NCBI RefSeq assembly: GCF_000350225.1
Contig: NW_005179389.1
Span: 310,001 to 374,000 of the forward strand
DNA: 64,000 nucleotides
Reading direction: 5' to 3'
Source of the DNA: Chondrus crispus
Lineage: Eukaryota; Rhodophyta; Florideophyceae; Gigartinales; Gigartinaceae
The position numbers and the translations under genes were made by a program. Each line of letters begins with the position of its first letter. Position 1 is the first letter of the stretch. Positions 1 through 10,800 of the stretch are shown here, one piece after another. Below the pieces are notes generated by a model. That model did no database searches and had not been told where the DNA came from. It was given only the letters and a program-made list of their open reading frames with translations.

Positions 1-3000
1 GTGGTGCGCGTGGTGCGATGAACGTGGGAGTTATACGCGTACGGAAGCGGCCCCACGTACACGTCCCAGTCATCTTGATGCTCGCCTACGTAGTTTCGAA
101 GCATTGCGGCGATCGTTCGGTTGTATCGCTCGACTTGTCCGTTAGTCTGCGGATGGTACGCCGACGTAAATAGGTTCGTAATTCCGAGAACCCGGCACGT
201 GCTGTGGAAGAACTTAGAGTTGAACTGCGGTCCGTTATCCGACAGTAACGTGCGCGGGACGCCGTATTTAAATACCCAGGCGTCACAGAACGCAACTGCG
301 ATGGTGTAGGCGGTAATCGTACGTAGTGCGAAGACCTGCGTGAGCTTGGTAAAGCGATCGGTAATTACGAGCAGGAACTGTTTTCCTGCCTTCGTCTTGG
401 GGAGCGGACCCAAGATGTCGATGGCCAGGCTCTCAAGCGGCCGGGTTGCCGGGAACAACTTCAAACGGTTGAGGTGTTTCCGCAACTTGACCCGGTTCAT
501 CGCACAGGTCCGACACCCTCGCACCGTCGCGGCGACATCGGCGGCGAGATGGGGCCAGTAGTACTCACGACGGAGCGGGAAACACATGCGATTCTGGCCC
601 GGGTGTCCCGCGATGGCCGGGTCGTGGCACAGTCGTAGCAATCGTGCGCGCAGCGTTCGAGGGACCACCAACTGTACGATATCAGGGTCGAAGGGGTGTC
701 TCCGTTTGAGCACCCCCTAGTGGTCCTCGAAGAACGCGGAGTCTCGGGATTCAGATTGTCGTGCCAAAACGGTTTGGCAGAAGTCATCTACGCGTTGCTC
801 TTCGGCGATCTCCTCTATCGTAAGAGGAGCCGGAAGGTCGTCCTGCGGAGGGGCGACCGCGGAGGCGAGCGCGCCAGCTTCGTGGTCTGAGGCGCGCTCG
901 ATGTCGGCGGCGTCGAACTCGTCATTCTCTTCCCAAAACGAAGTGGGGCCTTGGAGAGCGGGGGCTTCGTCGTCGCCCCTCGGCTCTTCGCGCGCTCGGG
1001 CGCGCGAACTTCTCCCTGAGTTGGTTTGGTTCCGTGTCGTCGCGAAGACGTGGTCGACCTCGTGGTCGCAGCTCGCGGCGCAAACGTGGTCCGCGAGCTC
1101 GTTCGATACGTCTTGAACGGTCGTGCCCGCGTCGAAGGTAGGAATATCGTCGTCCACTTCGACGGCGGGGCGAGGGTCGTCGGCGACTCTCGGCGACACG
1201 AGACGTGACAGGGCGTCGGGAACCTGGTATACACGTCCGGGGCGGTACTGAATGGTGAAATCGTATTCAGCCAGACGTAACCGCCACCGGGTTAGTCTTT
1301 CCGGAGCTCTCGGCGAGGGACATGAGCCACCTCAACGCGTCGTGATCCGTTCGGACGGTGAACTTTGTTCCTTCGATATACTGCCGCAGTGTGCGGACGG
1401 CCCATACTACGGCGAAGCACTCGCGCTCCGTGGCGCTGTAGTTGCGCTCGCTGTCGTTCAGCGAGTACGACCAATACCCGACGGGACGCCAATCGTTTGG
1501 CTGGTCGTGCTCTTGGAGCAGCGTGCACCCTAACTGATAGGCGCTCGCGTCGGTGTCGATCATGTACGGTCGGCCGTGTCGGGGCAGCGCGAGAATCGGC
1601 GGTTTGATCATCCGTTCCTTCAACGTCTCGAAGGCTTGCAGTCGGGCCTCCGTCGGGTCATCGAAGTTGGGGTCCGCGTCTTTGCGCGTCATGTTCGTTA
1701 ATGGACGCGCAATTTTCGCGAACCCCCTGACGAAGCAGCAGTAGACGTTGCACGCCCCGAGGAACGAGCGCACTTGCGTCAACGTCCTCGGGAACGTGAA
1801 CGTCTTGAAGGCATCCGCCGCCGCTTCGGCGACACTCAGCTTACCTGGGGAGATGACGTGCCCCAGGTAGTGCACCTTCGGACGGAAGAAGCTGCACTTC
1901 TTGAGCTTGAGGGAAATACCGGCGCTCCTCAACAAGCTCAAGACAGTGTCCAGGTGCGTTGCGTGTTCCGCGTGCGTACGCGAGAACACAATGACGTCGT
2001 CGAGATACACGAGGCATATCTGCCACCTCACGCCGGATAAAATAATGTCCAATGCACGTTGGAAGGTGGCCGGTGCCCCCTTCAACCCGAACGGCATGCG
2101 TAAATGGCGGAACGTACCCATATGCGTTGTGAAGGTAGTTTTATCCCGGTCTTCCGGCGCGACCGGGATCTGCCAGTAGCCGGAGTTGCAGTCCAACGTC
2201 GTAAACACGGCGGCATCCCCAAGCGAATCAATGCAGTCATCCATGCGGGGCAGCGGATACGAATCCGCCGCCGTCTTGGCGTTGAGGCGGCGGTAATCAA
2301 CGCAGAACCGAAGAGAGCCGTCTTTCTTCGGTACGAGCACCACCGGGGACGCCCACTCGGTGCTCGCGGGCTCGATGACGCCGGCGTTCAACATCTTGCT
2401 GACCTCCTTTGCGACCATTTCTCGCATTGCGGGCCCCTTACGATAGGGCATCGAGCGTATCGGCTTCGTACCTGGTTCGAGGGCAATGCGGTGCTCCGTG
2501 GCTCGGATCGTTCCGAGTGCACCGCTCCACAGACTCGAGTGCTTACGGAGCATCTCGAGTACGTGGCCACGGAGCTTGTCATTCTCGATGTATGACAAGT
2601 CGATTTCTTTTTTCCAATCCATCGGCGGATTTTCGGAATCCTTTTTATGGGGGAGTAGAGTACTCCCCGCCGTCGGTTGGCATAAAGGTGACCGTTCGTC
2701 CGGGTCGGCTCTCCTGCCCCCGGCGGTTGTCTTATCGTCGGAGTTGGATCGACCAACTCTTACCTCCCCGACTTGATCGGTCAAGTCGGTCAGGTGTAGC
2801 GCGTACGCGATCCCCTCGGCGACCCTACGTTCGGGCGTGAGGATCGCGAGGGGGTTGCGCTTCGCGTATCCCACGACGGTGTGCTTCGGAAGCCGCCTCT
2901 CTCGTTGCGAGAAGTTTGCGACGATGACGTCGAAGGTCTGGTTCGGCAGGACCTCGACGACGCCATTCGTCAGCCTCACTCCATGTCGATGTTGGAGTGA

Positions 3001-4060
3001 GGGCTTTGGCTCCAGGAAAACGAGGCCCCTCCCCGCGGTTGTCACGCGCACTCGGGCTTGCGACATCGCGGGGATGGTAACCCAGCGGGCGATTCGGATC
3101 GCCTGCGGGGCCTCATCCCGTACATCCGGCCGGCTCGTTTGGCGTCCGTGCCGCCTGGTAGGGGGACTCAGCTCCCCCCTTCCGTCGACTATGGCTACGG
3201 AGCCACCTTGACGAAGTTCGAGCTTCTGTCCGTCGATGTCTATGCTGGGCACGTGCGCATCGATGAACGCCGTACCCAACAGAACGGGAACAGCGAGCTG
3301 TTCGGCCACTAGGAAAGGTATGTGGAACGTCGTGTTCCGCAACCGGACCGCGAGGCGGACGACCGCCGTAAGTCGAAGTGGGTTGCTGTTCGCGCCAGCC
3401 AGTCGGGGTAATGGCGCGTCCCGTATTACGTATCGGGTCCAGTCGGGAGGGAGGTCGGCCTTCCTCACTAAGTTGTACCCCGAGCACGTATCGACGGCGA
3501 TCGTGTGAGGTTTGAACGCATTGCCCTTGGTGGCCACACAGCCCAAGACGTTATATATTTTCGACGTCATTAGGCATACGATGCCGTTCACCACCTTAGG
3601 CGCGACGTTATCGGCGAGATCGTTCCGCCGAGGTCGTTGCCTACGGTTCTGGCCCCTCTTGCGTTTCCTTCTGCCCGGGTCGCGGGGCGTCCGCGGTTCA
3701 GTGACGCCCTCTCGGGTACTCGGTTCCGTACGTACCGGACAATTTGTTGGCGGGTCTTGACTCACGGGAGTCAGGGGGTCGAATGGCTCTTTACGTTCTT
3801 CGTTGCCCCCTTCGCATAGGTTACACAACACCGGGACTTCGGGCGTCCCGGTGTGGGTCCCTTTTGACGTCGGGCTTACGGAAGCCTCGTCGTTCGCTCC
3901 CGCCTGTATCGGCGTTGCCGGAATCCCCATGCTCGTGTCCGGCGGCGGGGGATATATTATCGGCAAATAACCCCCGTGCCCTTGGTGAACACGTGGGGTA
4001 CGGTCTAGTTCGAGGGTACAAGACGGCTCACGCGACCGCGTGTAGGTAACCGTCTTTACC
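1..4060 (-). pseudogene. pol: Pol polyprotein, family A copy 1: protease, RT, RNase H, integrase (broken)
   Basis: Pol follows gag in the -1 frame, which is open from the gag stop onward. Order: aspartic protease with the unusual active-site string DTCSG (about 3480-3495); RT with FCVDYRRLN, MPFGLKGAPATF and YLDD (near 2005-2015); RNase H with DTDAS and TDHDALRWL; then integrase with an HHCC zinc region (about 480-640) and a DDE core (LAIDILG, LLSDNGPQF, then NGQVERYNR). Lesions: one extra A in the T-run at 1298-1300 (plus strand), which shifts frame after RNase H, and a CAG-to-TAG nonsense codon at 717-719. The integrase C-terminus and chromodomain are beyond the window edge. A copy 2 shows the intact reading at both lesion sites. 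Confidence 0.9.
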
Positions 4061-6566
4061 CTTTTTTCGAACTACCCGTGCTATCGGAGCTAACTTCCTG
4101 GCTATCGGTAGCCAGGCCTTCGTCGGGTCCTTGGCCGCGTGGGTTGGGACGATTTCTCCACCGCTGCCGTGTGCCATTGGCGAAGTACTCGGGTACTTCT
4201 TGACCTTGAGCTGCGACGATCGGACGTCGCAGGATCTGAGGGACAGGGAGAACCGGTTCTCCTTCTTGACCCTCCTCAGGTAGAGGGTACGGATCCTCTA
4301 CCCAATCTTGCAGGTACATGATTGCGTTCTGTACCTTCTGCGGTAACCGAGAACGGTCTCGTTCCCCTCTCCCTCCTTGACGGGGATACCTTGCGTCCGC
4401 CTGCCGGTAGTCGGGTCGATCCCGGCGATCGAGCTCGTTGCGACGATACCCGCCTCCAAGTGGGGCGAAGCGTGCGCCCCCACCCGACCGATTCGGGAAA
4501 CCTTGACGGGGGGGACGGCCCTCGCCGACCGACTGCCGGAGGAGGTTACGCGCACCGGGGCGCGTCTCCATCTGGTAGCGGTAATTCCTGTACGCCGTGA
4601 ACATTCGTTGTTCCGGCGACAGGAACGGGCACGCGTACATGGCATGCCCGTATGTACGGCATAGCCAGCACACGTACGCGCTGCCGTCCGTTGAGGCGAA
4701 GGTCGCCGCGTGCCGCGCCTCCTCATCGGTGAGGAGGGGCACGCGAGGGGCTTCACCTCCGGTATCTCGGTTGGAGATGTCGAGCTCAGCTACCCGGGGG
4801 TCCGTACCCCTGGGCGCTCTTGGAGTGGCCGCGAATGCGGTCGCGTAGCTCGACGTCGTTCCGGTCGACATTGGTGAAGGGGGTCGACCCCCTACTGGCC
4901 CTGCTCCGTGCGTAATGAGGACAGGGTCGGCCTGCCATTCATCCTCCCCGACATGGAGGGTAGAGGCGGGCGAACTTGTTGCGGCGGACTTCGTAGTCCT
5001 GCCAGCCCTCCCTGGCGGTTTCGAATCCGGCAGAGGTAAACCGCGTCGAGCGCGGTAAGTGGTTCCTTCCGCCGTTGCGATACGGCGGATGGTCGGGAGA
5101 TCGGTCTTCTGGCGGCTCTGCAGCCGCTGTACGGTTTCGGACACTGCGGCACGGGTCGCAGGAGCGAGTCCCCGCACGAAGTAGTGCGCAAGGGACTGTT
5201 CGGAGAACACTGCCGTGCACCGGAACGCGGCCGTTTCGAGCCGGTCCGCGAACGTGCTCTCCGTTTCATGAGATTGCTGTCGCGCCGTCGCGACAGCGTC
5301 GTACGCTTCACCTAACACGTCGTCGGTTAGGTAGCGTTTCAGGAACTGGTTCACGAGTCCCGGCCAACTCACGTCGTCGTGTAGTTGGCCGGTGCGGAGG
5401 CCACGCATCGTATAACTCGTATACAGTCGCTCCGCGTCGCGCTCTAAGAAGTGCGCGAGGACTCTCACGGCAACACCTTCGGTCAGGTGTTGCGAGTTGA
5501 AGGTTATCCGAATATCCTTCAAGAACGGTAGGAGCTGCATCGGGTCCGTACCGTCAAAGCTCCTCATTGTGGGACGGATCCCACGGCAGCGTTGGACGTA
5601 CTTCACGATCCGTCCGGCGTCACCCGAGGTGACGAGCCTCGAGGTGTTATCCAAGCGGTACATACGATAGTCAGCGACGGCGCTGAACTCTTGGATCATC
5701 GTATGCACTGGCTCGAGCTCGGGCTCGGCGGGACCTAGCGTGCCGAAGGAGGTAACCGGTAGCATACGGACGTCTACCGGACCTGGATGCTCGGCATAAC
5801 TCGCCGGCGGGTAGCCGCCCCAGCGGGGATGGACGGAGAACATCGGTTCTCCGGATCCGCGGGCGGCTCCTCCACGGTCCTGTTCGTCCGCGTACGATAC
5901 GCGGTCCATCTGCCGCCTACTTACGGCGATAGGCGGCAATGCTTGGGTCTCGGACGCGAGATTCGCGCCCATCGGAGGATGGTTTCCTTCCGCAGTCCGA
6001 CTAGTGTTGGCGCCAGTCGGACGCCAACCTTCCGGAGCGACGGCGCTCGGAGGTACGGCACCACCGGGCCCTCTCGTAGGGGCACCGGGCAGCCTTGCGG
6101 CCATGGTCCGTTCCATGTCACGAGCACGCCGTCGCGTAGCGTTGAGCTCAGCGGAGAGGTGCGCGAACGCACCCAACTGCTCTGCTGACGGGGACGGTCG
6201 ATCGTCGGGACGTCTCGTCGAGGTCGGCCTTGTGGGGCGACCTTGCCCGTGCAGTACGGGCTGCGCGAGGCGTGAGTCTTCGACGAGCACCAGTCGCGAG
6301 TGTAACTCGTCGACTAGTGCTCGGAGATTCTCCAAGGACTGGCTGACTCGATCGAACCTCCCTTCACGTAGGGAGCGGAGCTCGTCCATACATCGCGAGT
6401 AGACGGCGTCCGTCACGTCTATACGGAGTGAAGTACAGACTTCCTCGATGTAGTCAGCTATGCGATCGAACATCGCAGCCGCTTGTCCTTCGGGGGACTC
6501 GGGCGACGGTTCGCGGTCTCGGAGACCAGCGTCGCCGTCTCCGAACGGCGGTGATGGTGCGTGCAT
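4056..6566 (-). CDS. gag: Gag polyprotein, family A copy 1
   Basis: The frame is open from 6626 but the first ATG is at 6566 (the longer form would start at GTG), giving about 836 residues. The N-terminal part is charged and predicted to be helical (coiled-coil-like), followed by a Pro/Gly/Arg-rich stretch. The middle carries the retrotransposon capsid domain, around the block PFLKDIRITF ... ERDAERLYTSY. Near the C-terminus is a perfect CCHC zinc knuckle, CWLCRTYGHAMYAC. The protein would form the cytoplasmic particle and package the RNA. It stops at 4056-4058, right after a run of six A; pol continues in the -1 frame. No internal stop was found, so this gag looks intact, unlike its pol. Much longer than a typical Ty3 Gag. 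Confidence 0.88.
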   Translation of the reverse strand: MHAPSPPFGDGDAGLRDREPSPESPEGQAAAMFDRIADYIEEVCTSLRIDVTDAVYSRCMDELRSLREGRFDRVSQSLENLRALVDELHSRLVLVEDSRLAQPVLHGQGRPTRPTSTRRPDDRPSPSAEQLGAFAHLSAELNATRRRARDMERTMAARLPGAPTRGPGGAVPPSAVAPEGWRPTGANTSRTAEGNHPPMGANLASETQALPPIAVSRRQMDRVSYADEQDRGGAARGSGEPMFSVHPRWGGYPPASYAEHPGPVDVRMLPVTSFGTLGPAEPELEPVHTMIQEFSAVADYRMYRLDNTSRLVTSGDAGRIVKYVQRCRGIRPTMRSFDGTDPMQLLPFLKDIRITFNSQHLTEGVAVRVLAHFLERDAERLYTSYTMRGLRTGQLHDDVSWPGLVNQFLKRYLTDDVLGEAYDAVATARQQSHETESTFADRLETAAFRCTAVFSEQSLAHYFVRGLAPATRAAVSETVQRLQSRQKTDLPTIRRIATAEGTTYRARRGLPLPDSKPPGRAGRTTKSAATSSPASTLHVGEDEWQADPVLITHGAGPVGGRPPSPMSTGTTSSYATAFAATPRAPRGTDPRVAELDISNRDTGGEAPRVPLLTDEEARHAATFASTDGSAYVCWLCRTYGHAMYACPFLSPEQRMFTAYRNYRYQMETRPGARNLLRQSVGEGRPPRQGFPNRSGGGARFAPLGGGYRRNELDRRDRPDYRQADARYPRQGGRGERDRSRLPQKVQNAIMYLQDWVEDPYPLPEEGQEGEPVLPVPQILRRPIVAAQGQEVPEYFANGTRQRWRNRPNPRGQGPDEGLATDSQEVSSDSTGSSKKG

Positions 6567-6684
6567 AGCGGCCGCCCTCGGATCCGCCGGTTCGGACCGG
6601 ATCGAAGTGGCGTATTCTTGACTCACCTCAACGCGTACGGACGCGGAGGAAAAAGAAATTCTTCACGGAAAGATCTCGGGGTCT

Positions 6685-6701
6685 TCTAGGTCGGGAGACC
6701 A
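6685..6701 (-). other. Primer binding site of family A copy 1
   Basis: The minus strand reads TGGTCTCCCGACCTAGA one base after the 5' LTR. Its complement has the form of a tRNA 3' end: CCA, a discriminator A, a 7-nt acceptor strand and a 5-nt T-stem strand beginning with C. The same 17 bases are used by both B copies, so families A and B share a primer tRNA. The tRNA species was not identified. Confidence 0.75.
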
Positions 6702-6702
6702 T

Positions 6703-7333
6703 TGTCGCATAAACACCCCCCAACGGCGGAGGGGTGTTGCTAACAGTCCGACGGAGACCCTTGATCGGCGGAAGACGGGGGACTCCTCCTGCTCACGGAA
6801 CCGGGTACGGGCCCGGTAGCAGTGTGGTAGAGCGGGTCGGGGTAGGTCGCGCGCACGCACGAGCGGATCGACGCCTCAACGCCCCGGAGCAGCGCTGGGT
6901 GACGTACCAGCGCTGACGGGCGGAAGCGGATCCCGGCTCGCTCGCGTGTCGCGCAACCCGACCCGTGCCGGTCCCTAACTAAAAAGGCGTGCGAAGGTGT
7001 CGCCTAATTAGAGTAAGCTGGAGGGTTTTGCCGCGGTCGTGGATCGTGACCAAGCTACCTTGGTCCTCCCCCGCCGGCGCCCTTCCTCCTATTTAATATA
7101 CAAGTCGAAGTTATCATACTATAGTACAGTACCGGGCTACTGTACCAGTGCGGGTCGTCCCGCACTGTAATACTGTCAGCCATCGGGCGGACAGCACACG
7201 TTTCGTACACGTGTGTCGGCGCGCGCGCTGTAAGATATGCGCGCGCGCACGCTGTAAGGTCCGTACCTTACAGCGAGATCTAGATCTAATTGCAAATCTA
7301 ATGTATACAGTAGTCGTCGGCAATTATGCCACA
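6703..7333 (-). repeat. 5' LTR of family A copy 1
   Basis: The repeat runs from TGTCGCATAA to TTATGCCACA, a near-perfect 10-bp terminal inverted repeat with TG...CA ends. It abuts the primer site on its left, as expected for a 5' LTR of a minus-strand element. Reading the minus strand, 7101-7333 would be U3, a TATATTAAA box lies at 7092-7100, and R-U5 covers the rest. A hairpin of complementary C-rich and G-rich arms (about 6711-6738) lies just inside the U5 end. U3 contains repeated CTGTAAG/CTTACAG motifs. The A copy 2 LTR at 19995-20617 is a diverged relative. Confidence 0.82.
7092..7100 (-). promoter_or_regulatory. TATA box of the A copy 1 LTR promoter
   Basis: The minus strand reads TATATTAAA. 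The same motif with the same surroundings occurs in the A copy 2 LTR at 20395-20403, which supports a conserved function. It would direct transcription leftwards into gag-pol. Confidence 0.55.
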
Positions 7334-7809
7334 GGCAGTGTGTTGGCAGTGAGTGTGACGATCGGCTTCACGTGAGGTGGGGCTTGCCCGCGGGGCGACT
7401 TAGAATATTCATGTCGGCGACTGTGGCAAGCGAAAACCACTTCGTGTGTGTACTGCAGCTGCAGTAATTTTTCTTGCTTTTTGATTATAATTTCGCAGCA
7501 TGGCTGGAATTCGAGCTCTGCCTTGCGTCGCTCGTTCAGCAGTTTGTTGTCGACACGCTTATTTTTTTGTTTACATCATACCCCACGCGGGCGGACCGCC
7601 TGTTCGAAACGTCATTTCTCGTGCGTACTGCGGTGAGGCGTGTTCGTGTTTTCCGGAAGGCTCAATGCCTCATCCAAGGATACAGTTTCGCTTCTCTGCC
7701 TTGCTCTCCTTTCCTTCAAACTCCATATTTGCGAACCTCGTAGATGCGTTCCTTCCTCGAAGTTCTGACCTCTCAGTTGTTTCTAACCTACTAATTCTAT
7801 TTACGATGG
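7334..7809 (-). other. 3' non-coding region of B copy 1
   Basis: This stretch follows the pol stop of B copy 1 and shows patchy similarity to 39200-39911 of B copy 2, for example around the CACCCC(A/T)...GGGCGGA blocks near 7580-7600 and 39330-39345. I see no coding capacity in it. It ends abruptly at the A1 LTR. Confidence 0.5.
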
Positions 7810-10800
7810 CTATCCCGGTTGTGCATGCGACGCTTGCGTGGGTAAGGGTAGCCTTTTCCTTCGGAAATATGTGACTATCGCGCTGCGGGGGATTTGCTCA
7901 ATAGGTTCCCACGTTGCGTCCTCGATGGTATACCCATACCACCTCAATTTGAGAATTAATTTCTCCTCGTCGTAGCCGTGGTCCACGATCTTGTCGATCA
8001 CATACTCCTGACTCTCGAATCCTTCTTCCTGCGTGTCCCACTGTCCTTCCCCCTTCCGAAGAGCCAGCGACTCATCCTCATCCTGCTCTTCTGAGCCTCC
8101 TATCTCTTGTAGATCCGGCGAGATGTGCGCAGTTTCCTGATTTACCAACGGTCCGTCATCCGTCTTATTCTTCGCTTGCGCGGCGGGTTCTTCTCGTTCC
8201 CCTTCTCGATTGAGGAACTGTAGCGCTTGCCGTAGCCCGATTATCGGCGTGTAGTCCATGGGACTAGGCCCTAATTCGACTCTATCTCGCGATACGCGCT
8301 CTTCTTGGTCGCCGATGGCAATGACGACCGTGTTCTCAGTTGACTCCTTCACTTGATACGGACCCGTAGCCACTTGTGCCAACTTATGTTTCGGCTCGGT
8401 GGCCGTGCCTTGCTCTCCCCGAAGGAATACGTATGATCCTGAAGGGATGTCATACCTCGGTTTGCGGAGCCGTGCGTCAAAGTTTCGCTTGTAGCGCGCT
8501 TGTTCTTTTCGCAAGCTCTTATCAGCGCCTTTCATCAGGCTTTCCAACCACGACTGCCATTTCAGATGGTACGCTCGATTCGAGCTAAATCCTTCTAAAC
8601 TTGGCTGTGCTTGTAACGCAATGCTTCTCAGCGCCCGAGCCAACACCAGCTCGAAGGGCGCGATGTTCGTAGTTCGATGAACTTGCGTGTTGTATGCGAA
8701 CGTCACAGCGTCGCTAAATAGGTCCCAGTCCTTGGGATGCTCTCCAACATATTTTCGCAACGCGGAAGTCAGCGTGCAGTTAAACCTCTCAACTTGGCCG
8801 TTGGCTTGCGGGTGGTACGTAGTCGTGAACACATTGCGTATGACGAGAATTCGGCAGACATTCTGAAAGAACCGGGCCGTGAACTGTGTTCCATTGTCGG
8901 ACAGCAGCTTGACCGGCGGTCCGTACACGAATACCCAATGGTGAACGAAGCCTTGTGCGATGTGCGCAGCTGATATCTTCTTCAACGGTACAGTTCGTAC
9001 CAGTTTCGAGTATCGATCGCTGATCACAAGAATATACCGATTTCCTCGTTTAGTTGTAATTAGCTCGCCGAGGATGTCGATGGCGACAAACTCCAGTGGA
9101 GCTTTGGGCGTGAACAGCTTCATTTCCTTCGTGTTTCTTCTTAACTTCACCCTCTCCCGCGCACATGCGGCGCAATTCTTCGCGACTGCGTAGCAGTCTA
9201 GGGCCATCGTAGGCCAGTAAAAATATCTTCTCAATGTCTTGTAAAGTTTCCTGCCTCCCGGGTGGCCTGCCAATTTTGCGTAGTGGGTCAACCCTTGGAA
9301 GCGGTCCCTTAACGATTGTGGTATCACCACTTGTACAAACTCCGCCGCAGTACGGCATAGAGTTCCTTCGAGTTCCTCGGTCTCCATGTTGAACGTTCTC
9401 ACCTTTCCGGCGTCCATTTCTTCCTTGATGCGGTTGCAGAAGGGGTCGACGGCTTTTTCGCGAATGAGCTCCTCCGGAGTGACAGCTTGGAATTGATGGA
9501 GGCGATCAGGGGCGGTCCCCTCCTCAAGAGCGAGGATGTCGTCTAACGCGTCAAAACTGTCCTCGTCTTCCACTGTACCCTCGGCCGATTCGGCCATAAA
9601 GCAAGGGATTTCGTCGTCGATTTCGTCGACGGTTTCTCCTGCGGTTCGCAACCTTGACAAAGCGTCCGCCTGGCTGTTAGCCTTTCCCTTTTTGTACTTG
9701 ATTTCAAAATCGAATTCCGAGAGGCGTGGCCTCCATCGGATTAATCTCCCGCTGGGGTCGGTTACGTTCATCAACCACCTCAATGAGGCATGGTCGGTAT
9801 GCACGACGAAGTGCTCGCCATATAGATATGGTCTTAAAGTCTGTACGGCCCAAATTACCGCTAGACATTCTTTTTCTGATACAGAATAGTTTCTCTCGGC
9901 TGCGGCTAACGTTCTTGAAAAGAACCAGATAGGTTTGCGTTGCGCATCCGAGTGTGTTTGAAATAGTGCAGCGCCTATTTGGTAGTCGCTTGCATCGGTA
10001 TCTACCGAGTAGGGTAGGTCCTTCTTCGGCAGCGCCAACACCGGCGGTGCCAAGATGGCGTCCTTGAGCTTGTGAAAAGCTTTCTTGCACGGTTCGTCGA
10101 ATCCTTCCAACTGGACCGGTTGTTCTTTCTTCAGTAGTTGGTTTAGAGGATGCGCAATTCTCGCATAATGCGGAACGAACCTGCGGTATACATTGCAAAG
10201 TCCCAGGAAGCTTCTAAGCTGTGTTTGTGTTCGCGGGTACCGCACTTGTTCCAACGCGGCGGTTCGCGCGACATCGAATTCTAGCGTACCTGGGCGGACG
10301 ACGTGGCCCAGGTACTTGATCTTTTCCACGAAAAATTCGCACTTGGGAAGCTTGAGCTTCGCACCTGCCTTTTCCAATACGGAAATATTTCATCCACGTG
10401 CACGATGTGCTCCTCCCACGACTTGCTAAAAATTATTATGTCATCCAGATACACCAAACAGCATTTCCAACGGAACGGAGAGAGCAGGATATCCATTGCT
10501 CTCTGGAACGTCGCTGGCGCGTTGGTTAACCCGAAGGGCATTCTTGAGAAGCGATACAGACCTGAGTGACACGAAAATGCGGTCTTGTCGCGATCGCACT
10601 CAGGGATAGGCATCTGCCAATATCCCGAAATCGCGTCCAACGCGGAGAAAACCTTGGTGTCACCAAGCGAGTCCAGACACTCATCCATGCGCGTTAAAGG
10701 GTACGTGTCCTTCACCGTTACGGCGTTCAACCTGCGGTAGTCTACGCAAAAGCACATCGATCCGTCCGGCTTGGGCACTAATAAAACGGGCGACGCCCAT

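Larger units (their letters stand above)
1..7333 (-). mobile_element. Ty3/gypsy chromovirus-type element, family A copy 1 (3' end outside window)
   Basis: On the minus strand the order is 5' LTR (6703-7333), primer binding site, gag, then protease-RT-RNase H-integrase, with the integrase running off the left edge of the window. Pol-before-gag order on the plus strand, the DDE integrase and the copia-unlike domain order make it Ty3/gypsy. Right of its LTR the sequence becomes the 3' region of B copy 1, so A1 appears to have inserted into that element; the target duplication cannot be tested because the other end is not here. It has two clear lesions in pol (one extra base, one nonsense codon), so this copy is probably not autonomous. 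Confidence 0.9.

Noticed and set aside
3601-4021. Separate small gene between gag and pol of A1
   Set aside because: The -1 frame is open through this stretch and continues directly into the protease, so it is the start of pol.
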